Of a stretch of DNA of 25,535 bases, positions 15,809 through 23,247 are shown in pieces. The first letter of the stretch is position 1, and each line of letters opens with the position of its first letter. The notes under the pieces were generated by a model. That model was not told where the DNA came from and searched no databases. It saw nothing but the letters and a program-made list of their open reading frames with translations. The position numbers were made by a program, and so were the translations under genes. The stretch comes from JAUIEH01 sp964483375 (GTDB taxonomy: Bacteria > Pseudomonadota > Alphaproteobacteria > Caulobacterales > Maricaulaceae), in contig CAZABJ010000041.1 in the NCBI GenBank assembly GCA_964483375.1, positions 1 to 25,535 of the forward strand, written 5' to 3'.

Positions 15809-15838
15809 TTGCGGGCGGGGGCGTCCTCCCCCTATAAG
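15809..15838 (+). promoter_or_regulatory. Predicted rpsB-tsf promoter
   Basis: TTGCGG at 15809-15814 and TATAAG at 15833-15838 are separated by 18 bases. Both sit in extended contexts close to the alphaproteobacterial housekeeping consensus (CTTG... and CTATA...). Transcription would start near 15845, leaving a leader of about 100 bases before rpsB. This is the best-looking promoter in the window. Confidence 0.6.
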
Positions 15839-15909
15839 CCCGCGATATCCCACACGCGGGCGTCGGGCGTGAGCTTATCGCGTCCCTCCGGTCCGGCATG
15901 TCGCCGGAG
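15838..15909 (+). promoter_or_regulatory. Structured rpsB leader with two hairpins
   Basis: GCCCGCG (15838-15844) can pair with CGCGGGC (15855-15861) around a 10-base loop. CTCCGG (15886-15891) can pair with CCGGAG (15904-15909) around a 12-base loop. In other Proteobacteria the rpsB leader is bound by ribosomal protein S2 for feedback control, so an autoregulatory element is plausible here, but no known consensus was matched. Part of the first stem could overlap the transcription start. Confidence 0.35.
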
Positions 15910-15945
15910 CCGCCCGCGGAGGCGAACCGGAAAAAGGCGAAATCT

Positions 15946-16839
15946 ATGGCTCTCCCTGACTTCACGATGCGTCAGCTTCTCGAAGCCGGCGTCCATTTCG
16001 GACACCAGACCCACCGCTGGAACCCGAAGATGGAACGCTACATCTTCGGTGAACGCTCAAACATTCACATTATCGACCTGTCTCATACCGTCCCGCTGCT
16101 GCATGCCGCGCTGTTGAAAGTGCGCGAAACCGCAGTGGGCGGCGGACGCGTCTTGTTTGTGGGCACCAAGCGTCAAGCGTCCGATGCGGTGGCGAGCGCC
16201 GCGCGGCGGTGTGCGCAGTACTACGTCAACCACCGTTGGCTTGGCGGGACGTTGACGAATTGGCGGACGATCTCCAATTCCATCCATCGTTTGCGCGAGT
16301 TGCAAACCCTGCTCGATCAAGACGGGCCGACGGGCCTTACCAAGAAAGAGCTGCTGCAGGTGACGCGCGAGCGGGACAAGCTTGAGCGTTCGCTCGGCGG
16401 CATCAAGGAAATGGGCGGCATTCCCGACTTGATGTTCGTTATCGACACGCTCAAAGAGTCGATCGCCATTAAGGAAGCGCGGAAGCTGTCCATCCCCGTA
16501 ATCGCGGTGATCGACACGAATTGCGATCCCGATGAGGTCGATTTCCCGATCCCGGGCAATGACGACGCCGCTCGCGCCATCGGCCTGTATTGCGAACTGG
16601 TGGCCGACGCCGTTCTCGACGGCATCGCCGAAAGCGCCGCGGCGTTCGGCATGGATCTCGGCGAGATGGAAGATCCCACCGAAACCGCGCTCGCCGACGA
16701 CATGGCGCCGGAGCCGGAGGCGGGGGAAACCACGGACCAGGCCGGCGACTCAGGCGACATGAGTGTTGAGGCGGAGAGCGTGGAGCCGCCCGTATCGGAA
16801 GGTGAAGGCGACGCTGACGCGCCCAACGCGCCGGCGTAA
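15946..16839 (+). CDS. rpsB: 30S ribosomal protein S2 with long acidic C-terminal tail
   Basis: S2 binds late in 30S assembly at the head-body junction and helps recruit S1. The ATG at 15946 begins the conserved MALPDFTMRQLLEAG, followed by VHFGHQTHRWNPKM, the coiled-coil region ELLQVTRERDKLERSLGGI, IPDLMFVIDTLKE and PVIAVIDTNCDPDEVDFPIPGNDDA. A longer frame opening at 15898 would add a non-conserved prefix and is rejected. The protein has 297 residues, about 40-50 more than common S2. The excess is a tail of about 61 residues (roughly 237-297) with 20 Asp/Glu and no Lys, Arg or His, probably disordered. tsf follows after 49 bases containing a hairpin; rpsB-tsf is the standard pair. Confidence 0.96.
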   Translation: MALPDFTMRQLLEAGVHFGHQTHRWNPKMERYIFGERSNIHIIDLSHTVPLLHAALLKVRETAVGGGRVLFVGTKRQASDAVASAARRCAQYYVNHRWLGGTLTNWRTISNSIHRLRELQTLLDQDGPTGLTKKELLQVTRERDKLERSLGGIKEMGGIPDLMFVIDTLKESIAIKEARKLSIPVIAVIDTNCDPDEVDFPIPGNDDAARAIGLYCELVADAVLDGIAESAAAFGMDLGEMEDPTETALADDMAPEPEAGETTDQAGDSGDMSVEAESVEPPVSEGEGDADAPNAPA

Positions 16840-16851
16840 GGAACAAACGAT

Positions 16852-16869
16852 GCGCCGGAAAGCCGGCGC
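16852..16869 (+). other. rpsB-tsf intercistronic hairpin
   Basis: GCGCCGG and CCGGCGC form a perfect 7-bp GC stem with the loop AAAG. There is no U-tract afterwards, so it is more likely an mRNA-processing or partial-attenuation element than a terminator. It is followed by AAAGGA, the Shine-Dalgarno of tsf. Confidence 0.6.
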
Positions 16870-16888
16870 GTGTGAAAGGACCGAACCA

Positions 16889-17809
16889 ATGGCGATCTCG
16901 GCCGCGCTCGTCAAAGAGCTCCGCGAAAAAACCGGCGTGGGCATGATGGACTGCAAAAAGGCCCTCGCTGAGACCGATGGCGATTTCGAGGCCGCAGTCG
17001 ATTGGCTGCGCAAAAAGGGCCTCTCGAAGGCTGCGAAAAAGGCTGACCGCGTAGCGGCGGACGGCCTGGTCGGCATCGCCGTGCGCGGCTCGGCCGGCGC
17101 GGCGGTGGAAATCAACGCCGAAACCGACTTTGTGGCGCGGAACGAAACCTTCCAAGGCTTCGTCCGCGAAGTCGCCGATCTCGCACTAGGCGCGGAGACG
17201 ATCGAGGCGCTTGAGGCCCAGACGCTCGCCAGCGGCGCGACGGTGAAAGAGGGTCTGACCGAACTCATCGCCACCATCGGCGAGAACATGACGTTGCGGC
17301 GCTTTGATGCCGTGAAGGCCGAGCCGGGCGTGGTGGCGAGCTACGTGCACACCGCGACGGGCGAGGGCCTTGGGCGCATCGGCGTGCTCGTGGCGCTTGA
17401 GTCTGAAGGCGACGCTGGAAAATTGGAAGAGCTCGGTCGCCGGATCGCGATGCATGTCGCGGCCGCTGCGCCGTTGTCGCTCGACGTGGACCAGCTCGAC
17501 CCTGCAGCGGTCGCCCGTGAGCGCGACATCCTCGCGGAAAAGGCGCGGGCGAGCGGCAAGCCTGAGCAGATCATCGAGAAGATGGTCGAGGGCGGTCTGC
17601 AGAAATACTACAAAGAGTCCGTTCTTCTGAAGCAGGTCTTCGTCATGGATAACGAGACGCCGATCGAGAAGTTGGTTGAAAGCGCCAAGTCCGACGTTGG
17701 CGCGCCCGTCAAGCTTGTCGGCTTCGTTCGCATGGCGCTTGGCGAGGGCGTAGAGAAAAAGACCGAAGACTTTGCTGCGGAAGTGGCTGCGGCGTCAGGC
17801 AAAGCCTAA
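16889..17809 (+). CDS. tsf: Translation elongation factor Ts
   Basis: EF-Ts is the nucleotide exchange factor that releases GDP from EF-Tu. The 306-residue product begins with MAISAALVKELREKTGVGM, the N-terminal UBA-like domain, continues with MDCKKALAETDGDFEAAVDWLRKKG, and has the EF-Tu contact motif TDFVARNETF. Two core subdomains follow, with MHVAAAAPLSL and the C-terminal QIIEKMVEGGLQKYYKESVLL. The ATG at 16889 has AAAGGA about 8 bases upstream. An in-frame extension upstream lies over the rpsB tail and is discarded. Length and motifs are standard, and nothing odd is visible. Confidence 0.96.
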   Translation: MAISAALVKELREKTGVGMMDCKKALAETDGDFEAAVDWLRKKGLSKAAKKADRVAADGLVGIAVRGSAGAAVEINAETDFVARNETFQGFVREVADLALGAETIEALEAQTLASGATVKEGLTELIATIGENMTLRRFDAVKAEPGVVASYVHTATGEGLGRIGVLVALESEGDAGKLEELGRRIAMHVAAAAPLSLDVDQLDPAAVARERDILAEKARASGKPEQIIEKMVEGGLQKYYKESVLLKQVFVMDNETPIEKLVESAKSDVGAPVKLVGFVRMALGEGVEKKTEDFAAEVAAASGKA

Positions 17810-17834
17810 GGCGTCGCAAACGGGGGCCAACGTC

Positions 17835-18614
17835 ATGAGCGATACCCCGGAAGTCTCCGCCGCCGACGCGCCGGCTCGGGCGACGACCTCGCCGCCGCGT
17901 TGGCGTCGGGCCTTGCTGAAAATCTCCGGCGAAGCCCTGATGGGCGACGGGTCTTACGGCATCGACATGGCGACCACCGAGCGCATCGCGCGCGAGGTAG
18001 TCGACGCGCGCGAGGGGGGCGTAGAGCTGTGCCTCGTCATCGGGGGCGGCAACATCTTTCGCGGGTTGTCGGCTGCGGCGGGCGGCATGGAACGCGGCTC
18101 GGCCGATTACATGGGCATGCTCGCCACGGTGATGAACGCCTTGGCGATGCAGAACGCGCTTGAGCGCATGGGCGCGCCCACCCGCGTTCAGTCCGCGATC
18201 CCCATGATGACGGTTTGCGAACCCTATATCCGCCGACGGGCTATTCGGCATATGGAAAAGGGCCGGATCGTCATTTTCGCCGCCGGTACGGGCAATCCCT
18301 TTTTCACCACCGACACCGCCGCGGCGTTGCGGGCGGCGGAAATGGGCTGCGACGCTTTGCTCAAGGGCACCAATGTGGACGGCGTGTATTCCGCTGATCC
18401 CCGGCTCGACGCCAGCGCGGAGCGGTATGATCGGCTGACCTATCACGACGTCCTGGCGCGGGACCTCCGTGTAATGGACGCCTCAGCGGTGAGCTTGATG
18501 CGCGATAATGAGGTGCCCATCGTGGTGTTTTCGATTCGCGAGCGCGGCGGGCTAGCCCGTGTGTTGGCGGGCGAAGGCGTGTGCACCATCATCGAGGACG
18601 CGTCCTCGAATTAG
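17835..18614 (+). CDS. pyrH: Uridylate kinase
   Basis: PyrH phosphorylates UMP to UDP with ATP, feeding pyrimidine nucleotide and cell-wall precursor supply; the bacterial enzyme is hexameric. The 259-residue protein shows RALLKISGEALMG, VIGGGNIFRGLSAA, GTGNPFFTTDTAAALRAAE, LLKGTNVDGVYSADPR and a C-terminal VVFSIRERGGLARVLAGE. The first 20 residues or so (SDTPEVSAADAPARATTSPP) form a Pro/Ala-rich prefix not seen in most homologues. No closer ATG fits better, so I keep the start at 17835. It lies 25 bases after tsf and precedes frr by 10 bases, the usual tsf-pyrH-frr order. Confidence 0.95.
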   Translation: MSDTPEVSAADAPARATTSPPRWRRALLKISGEALMGDGSYGIDMATTERIAREVVDAREGGVELCLVIGGGNIFRGLSAAAGGMERGSADYMGMLATVMNALAMQNALERMGAPTRVQSAIPMMTVCEPYIRRRAIRHMEKGRIVIFAAGTGNPFFTTDTAAALRAAEMGCDALLKGTNVDGVYSADPRLDASAERYDRLTYHDVLARDLRVMDASAVSLMRDNEVPIVVFSIRERGGLARVLAGEGVCTIIEDASSN

Positions 18615-18624
18615 GAGACCGGCT

Positions 18625-19191
18625 GTGGCGGAAGAAGGCGAGTTTGAGCTGAGCGATTTTCGCCGGCGAATGGATGGCGCGCTCAATGCGCTCCGGACCG
18701 AATTGGCGGGCCTGCGCACCGGGCGCGCGTCGACGAATTTGCTCGATCCGGTCAAGGTGGACGCCTATGGCTCGGAAACGCCGATTTCCCAGGTGGCCAC
18801 GGTTTCGGTGCCGGAGCCGCGCATGATCTCGGTGCAGGTCTGGGACAAATCGGTCGTTGCGGCCGTGGATAAGGCGATCCGAAACGCGGGGCTTGGCCTC
18901 AACCCGGTGATGGACGGAACCACGCTGCGCATTCCGATCCCGCCTTTGAATGAAGAGCGTCGGGCCGAGCTCGCCAAGCTCGCGGGCCGTTATGCGGAAG
19001 AGGCGCGAGTGGCGACCCGGAATGTCCGTCGGCAGGGCATGGATCTCTTGAAAAAGCTCGAGAAAGACAGCGTCATCAGCGAAGACGAGCACAAGGCGCA
19101 GGCTGATGAAGTTCAGTCGCTGACCGACGAGTTCATCGGACGCATCGACGAGCAGCTCAAGCATAAGGAAGAGGAGATCATGCAGGTCTAG
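18625..19191 (+). CDS. frr: Ribosome recycling factor
   Basis: RRF works with EF-G to split post-termination ribosomes. The 188-residue product has the typical FRRRMDGALNALRTELAGLRTGRAS, VTVPEPRM-type strand (VSVPEPRMISVQVWDKS), GLNPVMDGTTLRIPIPPLNEERR and the C-terminal helix MDLLKKLEKDSVISEDEHK. I select the GTG at 18625, with AGGAG at 18613-18617 placed 7 bases before it. The frame is open further upstream, but that part overlaps pyrH and is not conserved. The use of GTG rather than ATG is common in this genome type. The gene follows pyrH and precedes uppS, as in other Proteobacteria. Confidence 0.96.
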   Translation: MAEEGEFELSDFRRRMDGALNALRTELAGLRTGRASTNLLDPVKVDAYGSETPISQVATVSVPEPRMISVQVWDKSVVAAVDKAIRNAGLGLNPVMDGTTLRIPIPPLNEERRAELAKLAGRYAEEARVATRNVRRQGMDLLKKLEKDSVISEDEHKAQADEVQSLTDEFIGRIDEQLKHKEEEIMQV

Positions 19192-19200
19192 ACGACCCGC

Positions 19201-19944
19201 ATGCATCGCCTCCGCGGCGTCGCCTTGTCCGATATCCCACGACACGTGGCCATCATCATGGACGGCAACGGCCGGTGGGCGAGAGCGCGGCGCCGGCCGC
19301 GCGCCTTTGGCCATCGGGAGGGCGTGAACGCGGTGCGTCGCGCCGTCCGCGCGGCGGGGGATATGGGCGTGCGCGAGCTGACCCTGTTCGGCTTCTCCAC
19401 CGAAAACTGGTCGCGGCCGGCCCAAGAAGTCGCGGATTTGCTTGATCTCTTGCGTCGCTTTGTCGACGCGGATCTTGATCGGCTTTCGGCTGAGGGCGTG
19501 CGGGTTCGGATCTTAGGGCGGCGCGAGGGGCTCTCTGATGAGCTCATAGAGATCATCGAGCGGGCCGAAGCGCGCACGCGCGCCAATGACGCCTTTGTTT
19601 TGAACGTCGCCTTTAATTACGGCTCGCGCGACGAAATCACCCGGGCCGCCAAAGCGCTCGCCGAAGACGTACTCGCCGGCGCGCTGTCCGCCGAAGAGGT
19701 GACGATTGAGGCGCTTGGGGCGCGGCTCGATACCGCTGGGTCGCCGGACCCCGATTTGGTCATTCGCACCAGCGGCGAGCAGCGCTTGTCGAATTTTCTG
19801 CTGTGGCAGGCCGCCTACGCCGAATTCGTTTTTCTTGACGTGTTATGGCCCGACTTCTCGCGGGATCATTTGGAAGCGGCGGTGGCGGCCTACCAACGGC
19901 GCGAGCGGCGCTATGGGGGCGTGGGCCATGTCGAGGGAGAGTAG
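19201..19944 (+). CDS. uppS: Isoprenyl (undecaprenyl diphosphate) transferase
   Basis: This cis-prenyltransferase extends farnesyl diphosphate with isopentenyl diphosphate to undecaprenyl diphosphate, the lipid carrier for peptidoglycan. The 247-residue protein has HVAIIMDGNGRWA with the catalytic Asp21, RAFGHREGVNAVRR, TLFGFSTENWSRP, and the C-terminal PDLVIRTSGEQRLSNFLLWQAAYAEFVF. The ATG at 19201 lies 9 bases after frr and has no clear Shine-Dalgarno of its own; GAGGAG at 19172-19177 in the end of frr is too far away. Coupling to frr translation is therefore likely. The gene overlaps cdsA by 17 bases. Confidence 0.95.
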   Translation: MHRLRGVALSDIPRHVAIIMDGNGRWARARRRPRAFGHREGVNAVRRAVRAAGDMGVRELTLFGFSTENWSRPAQEVADLLDLLRRFVDADLDRLSAEGVRVRILGRREGLSDELIEIIERAEARTRANDAFVLNVAFNYGSRDEITRAAKALAEDVLAGALSAEEVTIEALGARLDTAGSPDPDLVIRTSGEQRLSNFLLWQAAYAEFVFLDVLWPDFSRDHLEAAVAAYQRRERRYGGVGHVEGE

Positions 19945-20776
19945 CGGGGAGGAGGGACGCGCGATCGGCGTCTCCGTCCCGCCCGACCGGGCCGAGCTCC
20001 GCGCACGGATCCTGTCGTCGATCATCATGGCCCCCGCGGCGTTGTTGGCGGCTTGGATCGGCGGGCCTCTGTTTGCAGGCATGATTGCGGCGGGCGGGGT
20101 CATCCTCGCCCGGGAGTGGACCCGCATGTCGGACCCAGGCGGGGAGGACATCGCGTTCGCCTTAGCCGCGGGCGGGGCGGCCGGCGCGACTATCGCAGCG
20201 TCGGCCCGGCTCGAGGCTTGGGCGGCGGGCATTGCCGCGGTGCTGGCGATCGCCGCGGGGCTTGAGGCGTTGCGACGGGGCAAGGCGCGGGAAGCCGCGT
20301 TCGGCACGGCCTACATCTCGACGGCCTGCGCGTCGCTTGTGTGGCTTCGGCTGCAAGGAGAGGGGGAAGGCGAGCGTCTGGTCACCTATCTCTTCGCCTG
20401 CGTTTGGGGGGCGGATATCGGCGCATATGCGGCGGGTAAGCTTGTCGGCGGTCCGCGCTTGTTGCCGGCGGTCAGCCCGAACAAGACGTGGGCCGGGCTT
20501 GGCGGCGGCCTGGTGTTGGCTGTCGTGTTCGGCTTGTTGGCCGTCGTGGTGACGGATTGGCGCGCCCCAAGTACGAGCGTGGCGCTGGCGGCGGCGGCGC
20601 TGGGCGCGGCTGGTTTGAGCGGGGATTTGTTCGAATCCTGGCTGAAGCGCCGCTTCGGGGTGAAGGACACCGGCACGCTCATTCCCGGTCATGGCGGACT
20701 GTTCGACCGGGTGGACGGCTTAATGGCGGCGGTGTTGGTGATGGTGGTCTGGGCGGTGATGGAGGGCGTGCGGTGA
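19928..20776 (+). CDS. cdsA: Phosphatidate cytidylyltransferase
   Basis: CdsA is an integral membrane enzyme that makes CDP-diacylglycerol from CTP and phosphatidic acid, the branch point of phospholipid synthesis. At 282 residues it has several hydrophobic helices, the stretch KLVGGPRLLPAVSPNKTWAG, and the family signature near the C-terminus, SWLKRRFGVKDTGTLIPGHGG followed by FDRVDG (about residues 237-263). The ATG at 19928 is inside the last codons of uppS. Translation of the polar N-terminus begins MSRESSGEEGRA and the first membrane helix starts about residue 35. Its stop overlaps the dxr GTG by four bases. The uppS-cdsA-dxr-rseP-bamA order is widespread in Proteobacteria. Confidence 0.94.
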   Translation: MSRESSGEEGRAIGVSVPPDRAELRARILSSIIMAPAALLAAWIGGPLFAGMIAAGGVILAREWTRMSDPGGEDIAFALAAGGAAGATIAASARLEAWAAGIAAVLAIAAGLEALRRGKAREAAFGTAYISTACASLVWLRLQGEGEGERLVTYLFACVWGADIGAYAAGKLVGGPRLLPAVSPNKTWAGLGGGLVLAVVFGLLAVVVTDWRAPSTSVALAAAALGAAGLSGDLFESWLKRRFGVKDTGTLIPGHGGLFDRVDGLMAAVLVMVVWAVMEGVR

Positions 20777-21981
20777 ACCCCACCCCGGTCGCAGAACGGC
20801 GTCTGTGTATCTTAGGCGCGACCGGATCAGTAGGGCGCGCGACGCTTGAGCTGGTGCGAGAGACGCGTGTGCGGGAAGGCGCGGACGCCTGCGCCGTGGA
20901 TGCGCTGACGGCGGCGACGAATGTCGAGGCGTTGGCGGGGCTTGCGCGGGTGTTTCGTCCCCGTCTCGCGGTCATCGCGGATGAGGCGGCGTATCCCGCC
21001 TTGAAGGCGGCGTTGGCGGGGACGGGCGTGACGGCTGCGGCGGGCCCGCAGGCGTTGGTTGAGGCGGCTGAGGCGGACTCCGATTGGGTGATGGCGGCGA
21101 TCGTCGGCGCGGCGGGCCTGCCGCCGACGATTGCTGCGGCGCGTCGCGGGGCGGACGTGGCGCTGGCCAACAAAGAAGCGCTGGTTTGCGCAGGCTCGCT
21201 GTTAACCGACGCGGCCGCTGCGTCGGGGGGCGCGCTTTTGCCGGTTGATTCCGAACACAACGCGATTTTCCAGGTGCTCGATCGCGACCGTCTCGAGCGT
21301 GTGGAACGGCTGATCCTCACCGCCTCAGGCGGTCCCTTCCGAGAGTGGACGCAAGAGCGCATGGCCGCCGCCACCCCGGCGGAGGCGATCAACCACCCGG
21401 TTTGGTCGATGGGCGCGAAGATCTCGATCGATTCCGCGACGCTTATGAACAAGGGTTTGGAACTGATCGAAGCGCGTCACTTGTTCGGCGTGGAGCCCGC
21501 TCGGCTGGACGTGGTGGTGCACCCGCAATCGGTCGTGCACAGTTTAGTAGCCTATGTGGACGGCTCGGTGCTCGCGCAGATGGGGGAGCCGGACATGAAA
21601 ATCCCGATCGCGCATTGCTTGGCTTGGCCTGATCGCATGCCCACCGCCTGCGCGCGCCTGGATTTAGCGGCTGTGGGTCAACTCACCTTCGAAGCGCCCG
21701 ACGAGGGGCGGTTCCCCGCACTGAGTTTGGCGCGCGCGGCGCTGCAAGCGGAGGCGGGCGCGCCGGCCGTCCTTAACGCCGCCAATGAGGTTGCAGTGGC
21801 TCGGTTTCTTGACCGTCGTATCGGGTTCCTCGATATTTCCGCGGTCGTTGAGCGCACGCTCGATGGCTATATGGCGGAGCGGGCCGCGAGCCGGCCGCCG
21901 AGAGACCTAGACGACTTGTTGACGATCGATCGTCACGCGCGAGAAGCCGCCGCCGCCGCCGCTGACGCGGCGATCGCGTAA
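20773..21981 (+). CDS. dxr: 1-deoxy-D-xylulose 5-phosphate reductoisomerase
   Basis: Dxr (IspC) converts DXP to 2-C-methyl-D-erythritol 4-phosphate with NADPH, the second step of the non-mevalonate isoprenoid pathway that feeds uppS. The 402-residue product shows the NADPH loop LCILGATGSVGRATLEL, ALANKEALVCAG, PVDSEHNAIFQ with metal ligands Asp159 and Glu161, TASGGPFREWT, and HPVWSMGAKISIDSATLMNKG with Glu230. These match E. coli D150, E152 and E231. It also has HPQSVVHSLVAYVDGS and GEPDMKIPIAHCLAWP. The start is the GTG at 20773 overlapping the cdsA stop. A longer in-frame extension upstream overlaps cdsA and is not conserved. Confidence 0.96.
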   Translation: MNPTPVAERRLCILGATGSVGRATLELVRETRVREGADACAVDALTAATNVEALAGLARVFRPRLAVIADEAAYPALKAALAGTGVTAAAGPQALVEAAEADSDWVMAAIVGAAGLPPTIAAARRGADVALANKEALVCAGSLLTDAAAASGGALLPVDSEHNAIFQVLDRDRLERVERLILTASGGPFREWTQERMAAATPAEAINHPVWSMGAKISIDSATLMNKGLELIEARHLFGVEPARLDVVVHPQSVVHSLVAYVDGSVLAQMGEPDMKIPIAHCLAWPDRMPTACARLDLAAVGQLTFEAPDEGRFPALSLARAALQAEAGAPAVLNAANEVAVARFLDRRIGFLDISAVVERTLDGYMAERAASRPPRDLDDLLTIDRHAREAAAAAADAAIA

Positions 21982-21998
21982 CCCACGGGGAGAGAGCG

Positions 21999-23222
21999 TT
22001 GCTGGACCTAATCCTGCTTTCCCCAATTTATTTGCTGTCATTTTTGTTCGTGTTTTCGATCATCGTGATCTTCCACGAGCTGGGGCACTTCTGGGTCGCG
22101 CGGGCCTGCGGGGTGCGGGTGGATTCCTTTTCCATCGGGTTTGGACGCACGCTGATGTCCCGCACTGACAAGCGCGGAACGGTCTGGCGCGTCGCCGCGT
22201 TGCCCTTTGGCGGCTATGTGAAGTTTTTCGGTGACGCCAGCGCGGCGTCGAACCCTGATGTCGACCGACTTTCCCAAATGAAGGCGGACATCGCCCGGGA
22301 GCATGGCGAGGAGGCCGTTGCTTCCTGCTTTCATTTCAAACCGCTTTGGCAGCGTGCGGCGGTGGTCGCGGCGGGGCCGGCGGCGAATTTCCTTTTGGCT
22401 TTCGCCATTTTCACCGCGATGACCTTGGCGTTCGGCGAACGCGGCGTTCCCGCTCAAGTGAGCGCGGTCGTGGAAGGCTCCCCCGCGGCGGAGGCGGGGT
22501 TTGAGCCGGGCGACGTGATCCTGGAAGCCGACGGGCGGGACATTCGGCTGTTCTCGGATTTGGTGCAGTACATTGCGTTGTCGTCCAATGAGACCGTCTC
22601 GTTCGTGGTGGAGCGCGGAGGCGATCAGATCACCCTCGACGCAGAAATCTTGCGCGCTCCCCGGGAAGACGCGTTCGGCAATCCTGTCCGCGTCGGCTTT
22701 CTCGGCGTAAGCGCTGATCCGGCCGAAGTTGGAACCGTGTTTGAGCGCCATGGCGTGTTAGGGGCGGCCGCGCGCGGCGGGGTTCTCACCTGGCAAGCGG
22801 TCGAGGCGCCGGCCCGGTACATTACGCGTGTCGTTCTTCAGAAAGAATCAGCGGACCAATTCCGCGGTCCGCTCGGCATCGGACAGCTCTCGGGGGATGC
22901 GGCGCGTCAGAGTTTCGAGGCTGGGGCCGCGGCGGGCGGCGTGGCCGGAGGCATGCTGAATTCGTTGGTCACATTGCTCACATTGGCCGCCATTCTGTCC
23001 ACAGTCATGGGATTGTTGAACCTGATGCCGATTCCGATCCTCGACGGCGGGCATCTCCTGTACTACGGATACGAGGCGGTTCGGGGGCGGCCGCTTGGCG
23101 AGGGGGCGCAGGAATGGGGTTTCCACATCGGTCTGGCGCTGGTGCTCGGACTCATGCTGTTCGCCACATGGAACGATCTGCGGTTTGGGATATTCCAATC
23201 CCTCAGCAACGTCTTTTCGTAA
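21999..23222 (+). CDS. rseP: RIP metalloprotease RseP (site-2 protease)
   Basis: An intramembrane zinc protease that cleaves anti-sigma factors and leftover signal peptides in the inner membrane; the Caulobacter homologue is called MmpA. The 407-residue protein has HELGH at residues 26-30 in the first helix, a membrane segment starting VVAAGPAANFLLAFAIF, one PDZ domain at roughly residues 150-215, and the third-ligand motif NLMPIPILDGGHLL with Asp349. One PDZ domain rather than the two of E. coli RseP gives a shorter protein. The start is a TTG at 21999 with GGGGAGAG before it; no ATG or GTG is available without cutting the first helix. It follows dxr by 17 bases and precedes bamA, whose product it may indirectly monitor through envelope stress. 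Confidence 0.92.
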   Translation: MLDLILLSPIYLLSFLFVFSIIVIFHELGHFWVARACGVRVDSFSIGFGRTLMSRTDKRGTVWRVAALPFGGYVKFFGDASAASNPDVDRLSQMKADIAREHGEEAVASCFHFKPLWQRAAVVAAGPAANFLLAFAIFTAMTLAFGERGVPAQVSAVVEGSPAAEAGFEPGDVILEADGRDIRLFSDLVQYIALSSNETVSFVVERGGDQITLDAEILRAPREDAFGNPVRVGFLGVSADPAEVGTVFERHGVLGAAARGGVLTWQAVEAPARYITRVVLQKESADQFRGPLGIGQLSGDAARQSFEAGAAAGGVAGGMLNSLVTLLTLAAILSTVMGLLNLMPIPILDGGHLLYYGYEAVRGRPLGEGAQEWGFHIGLALVLGLMLFATWNDLRFGIFQSLSNVFS

Positions 23223-23247
23223 CACGGCGTAATCGGGACTGGCCGTT

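Noticed and set aside
15781..15816. Inverted repeats after dnaE (CCTTA/TAAGG and GCCCGC/GCGGGC) as a terminator
   Set aside because: The stems are short with large loops, have no U-tract, and overlap the -35 region of the rpsB promoter.
20488..20772. Upstream in-frame extension of dxr
   Set aside because: It overlaps cdsA in another frame and has no Dxr similarity; the NADPH-binding loop begins right after the GTG at 20773.
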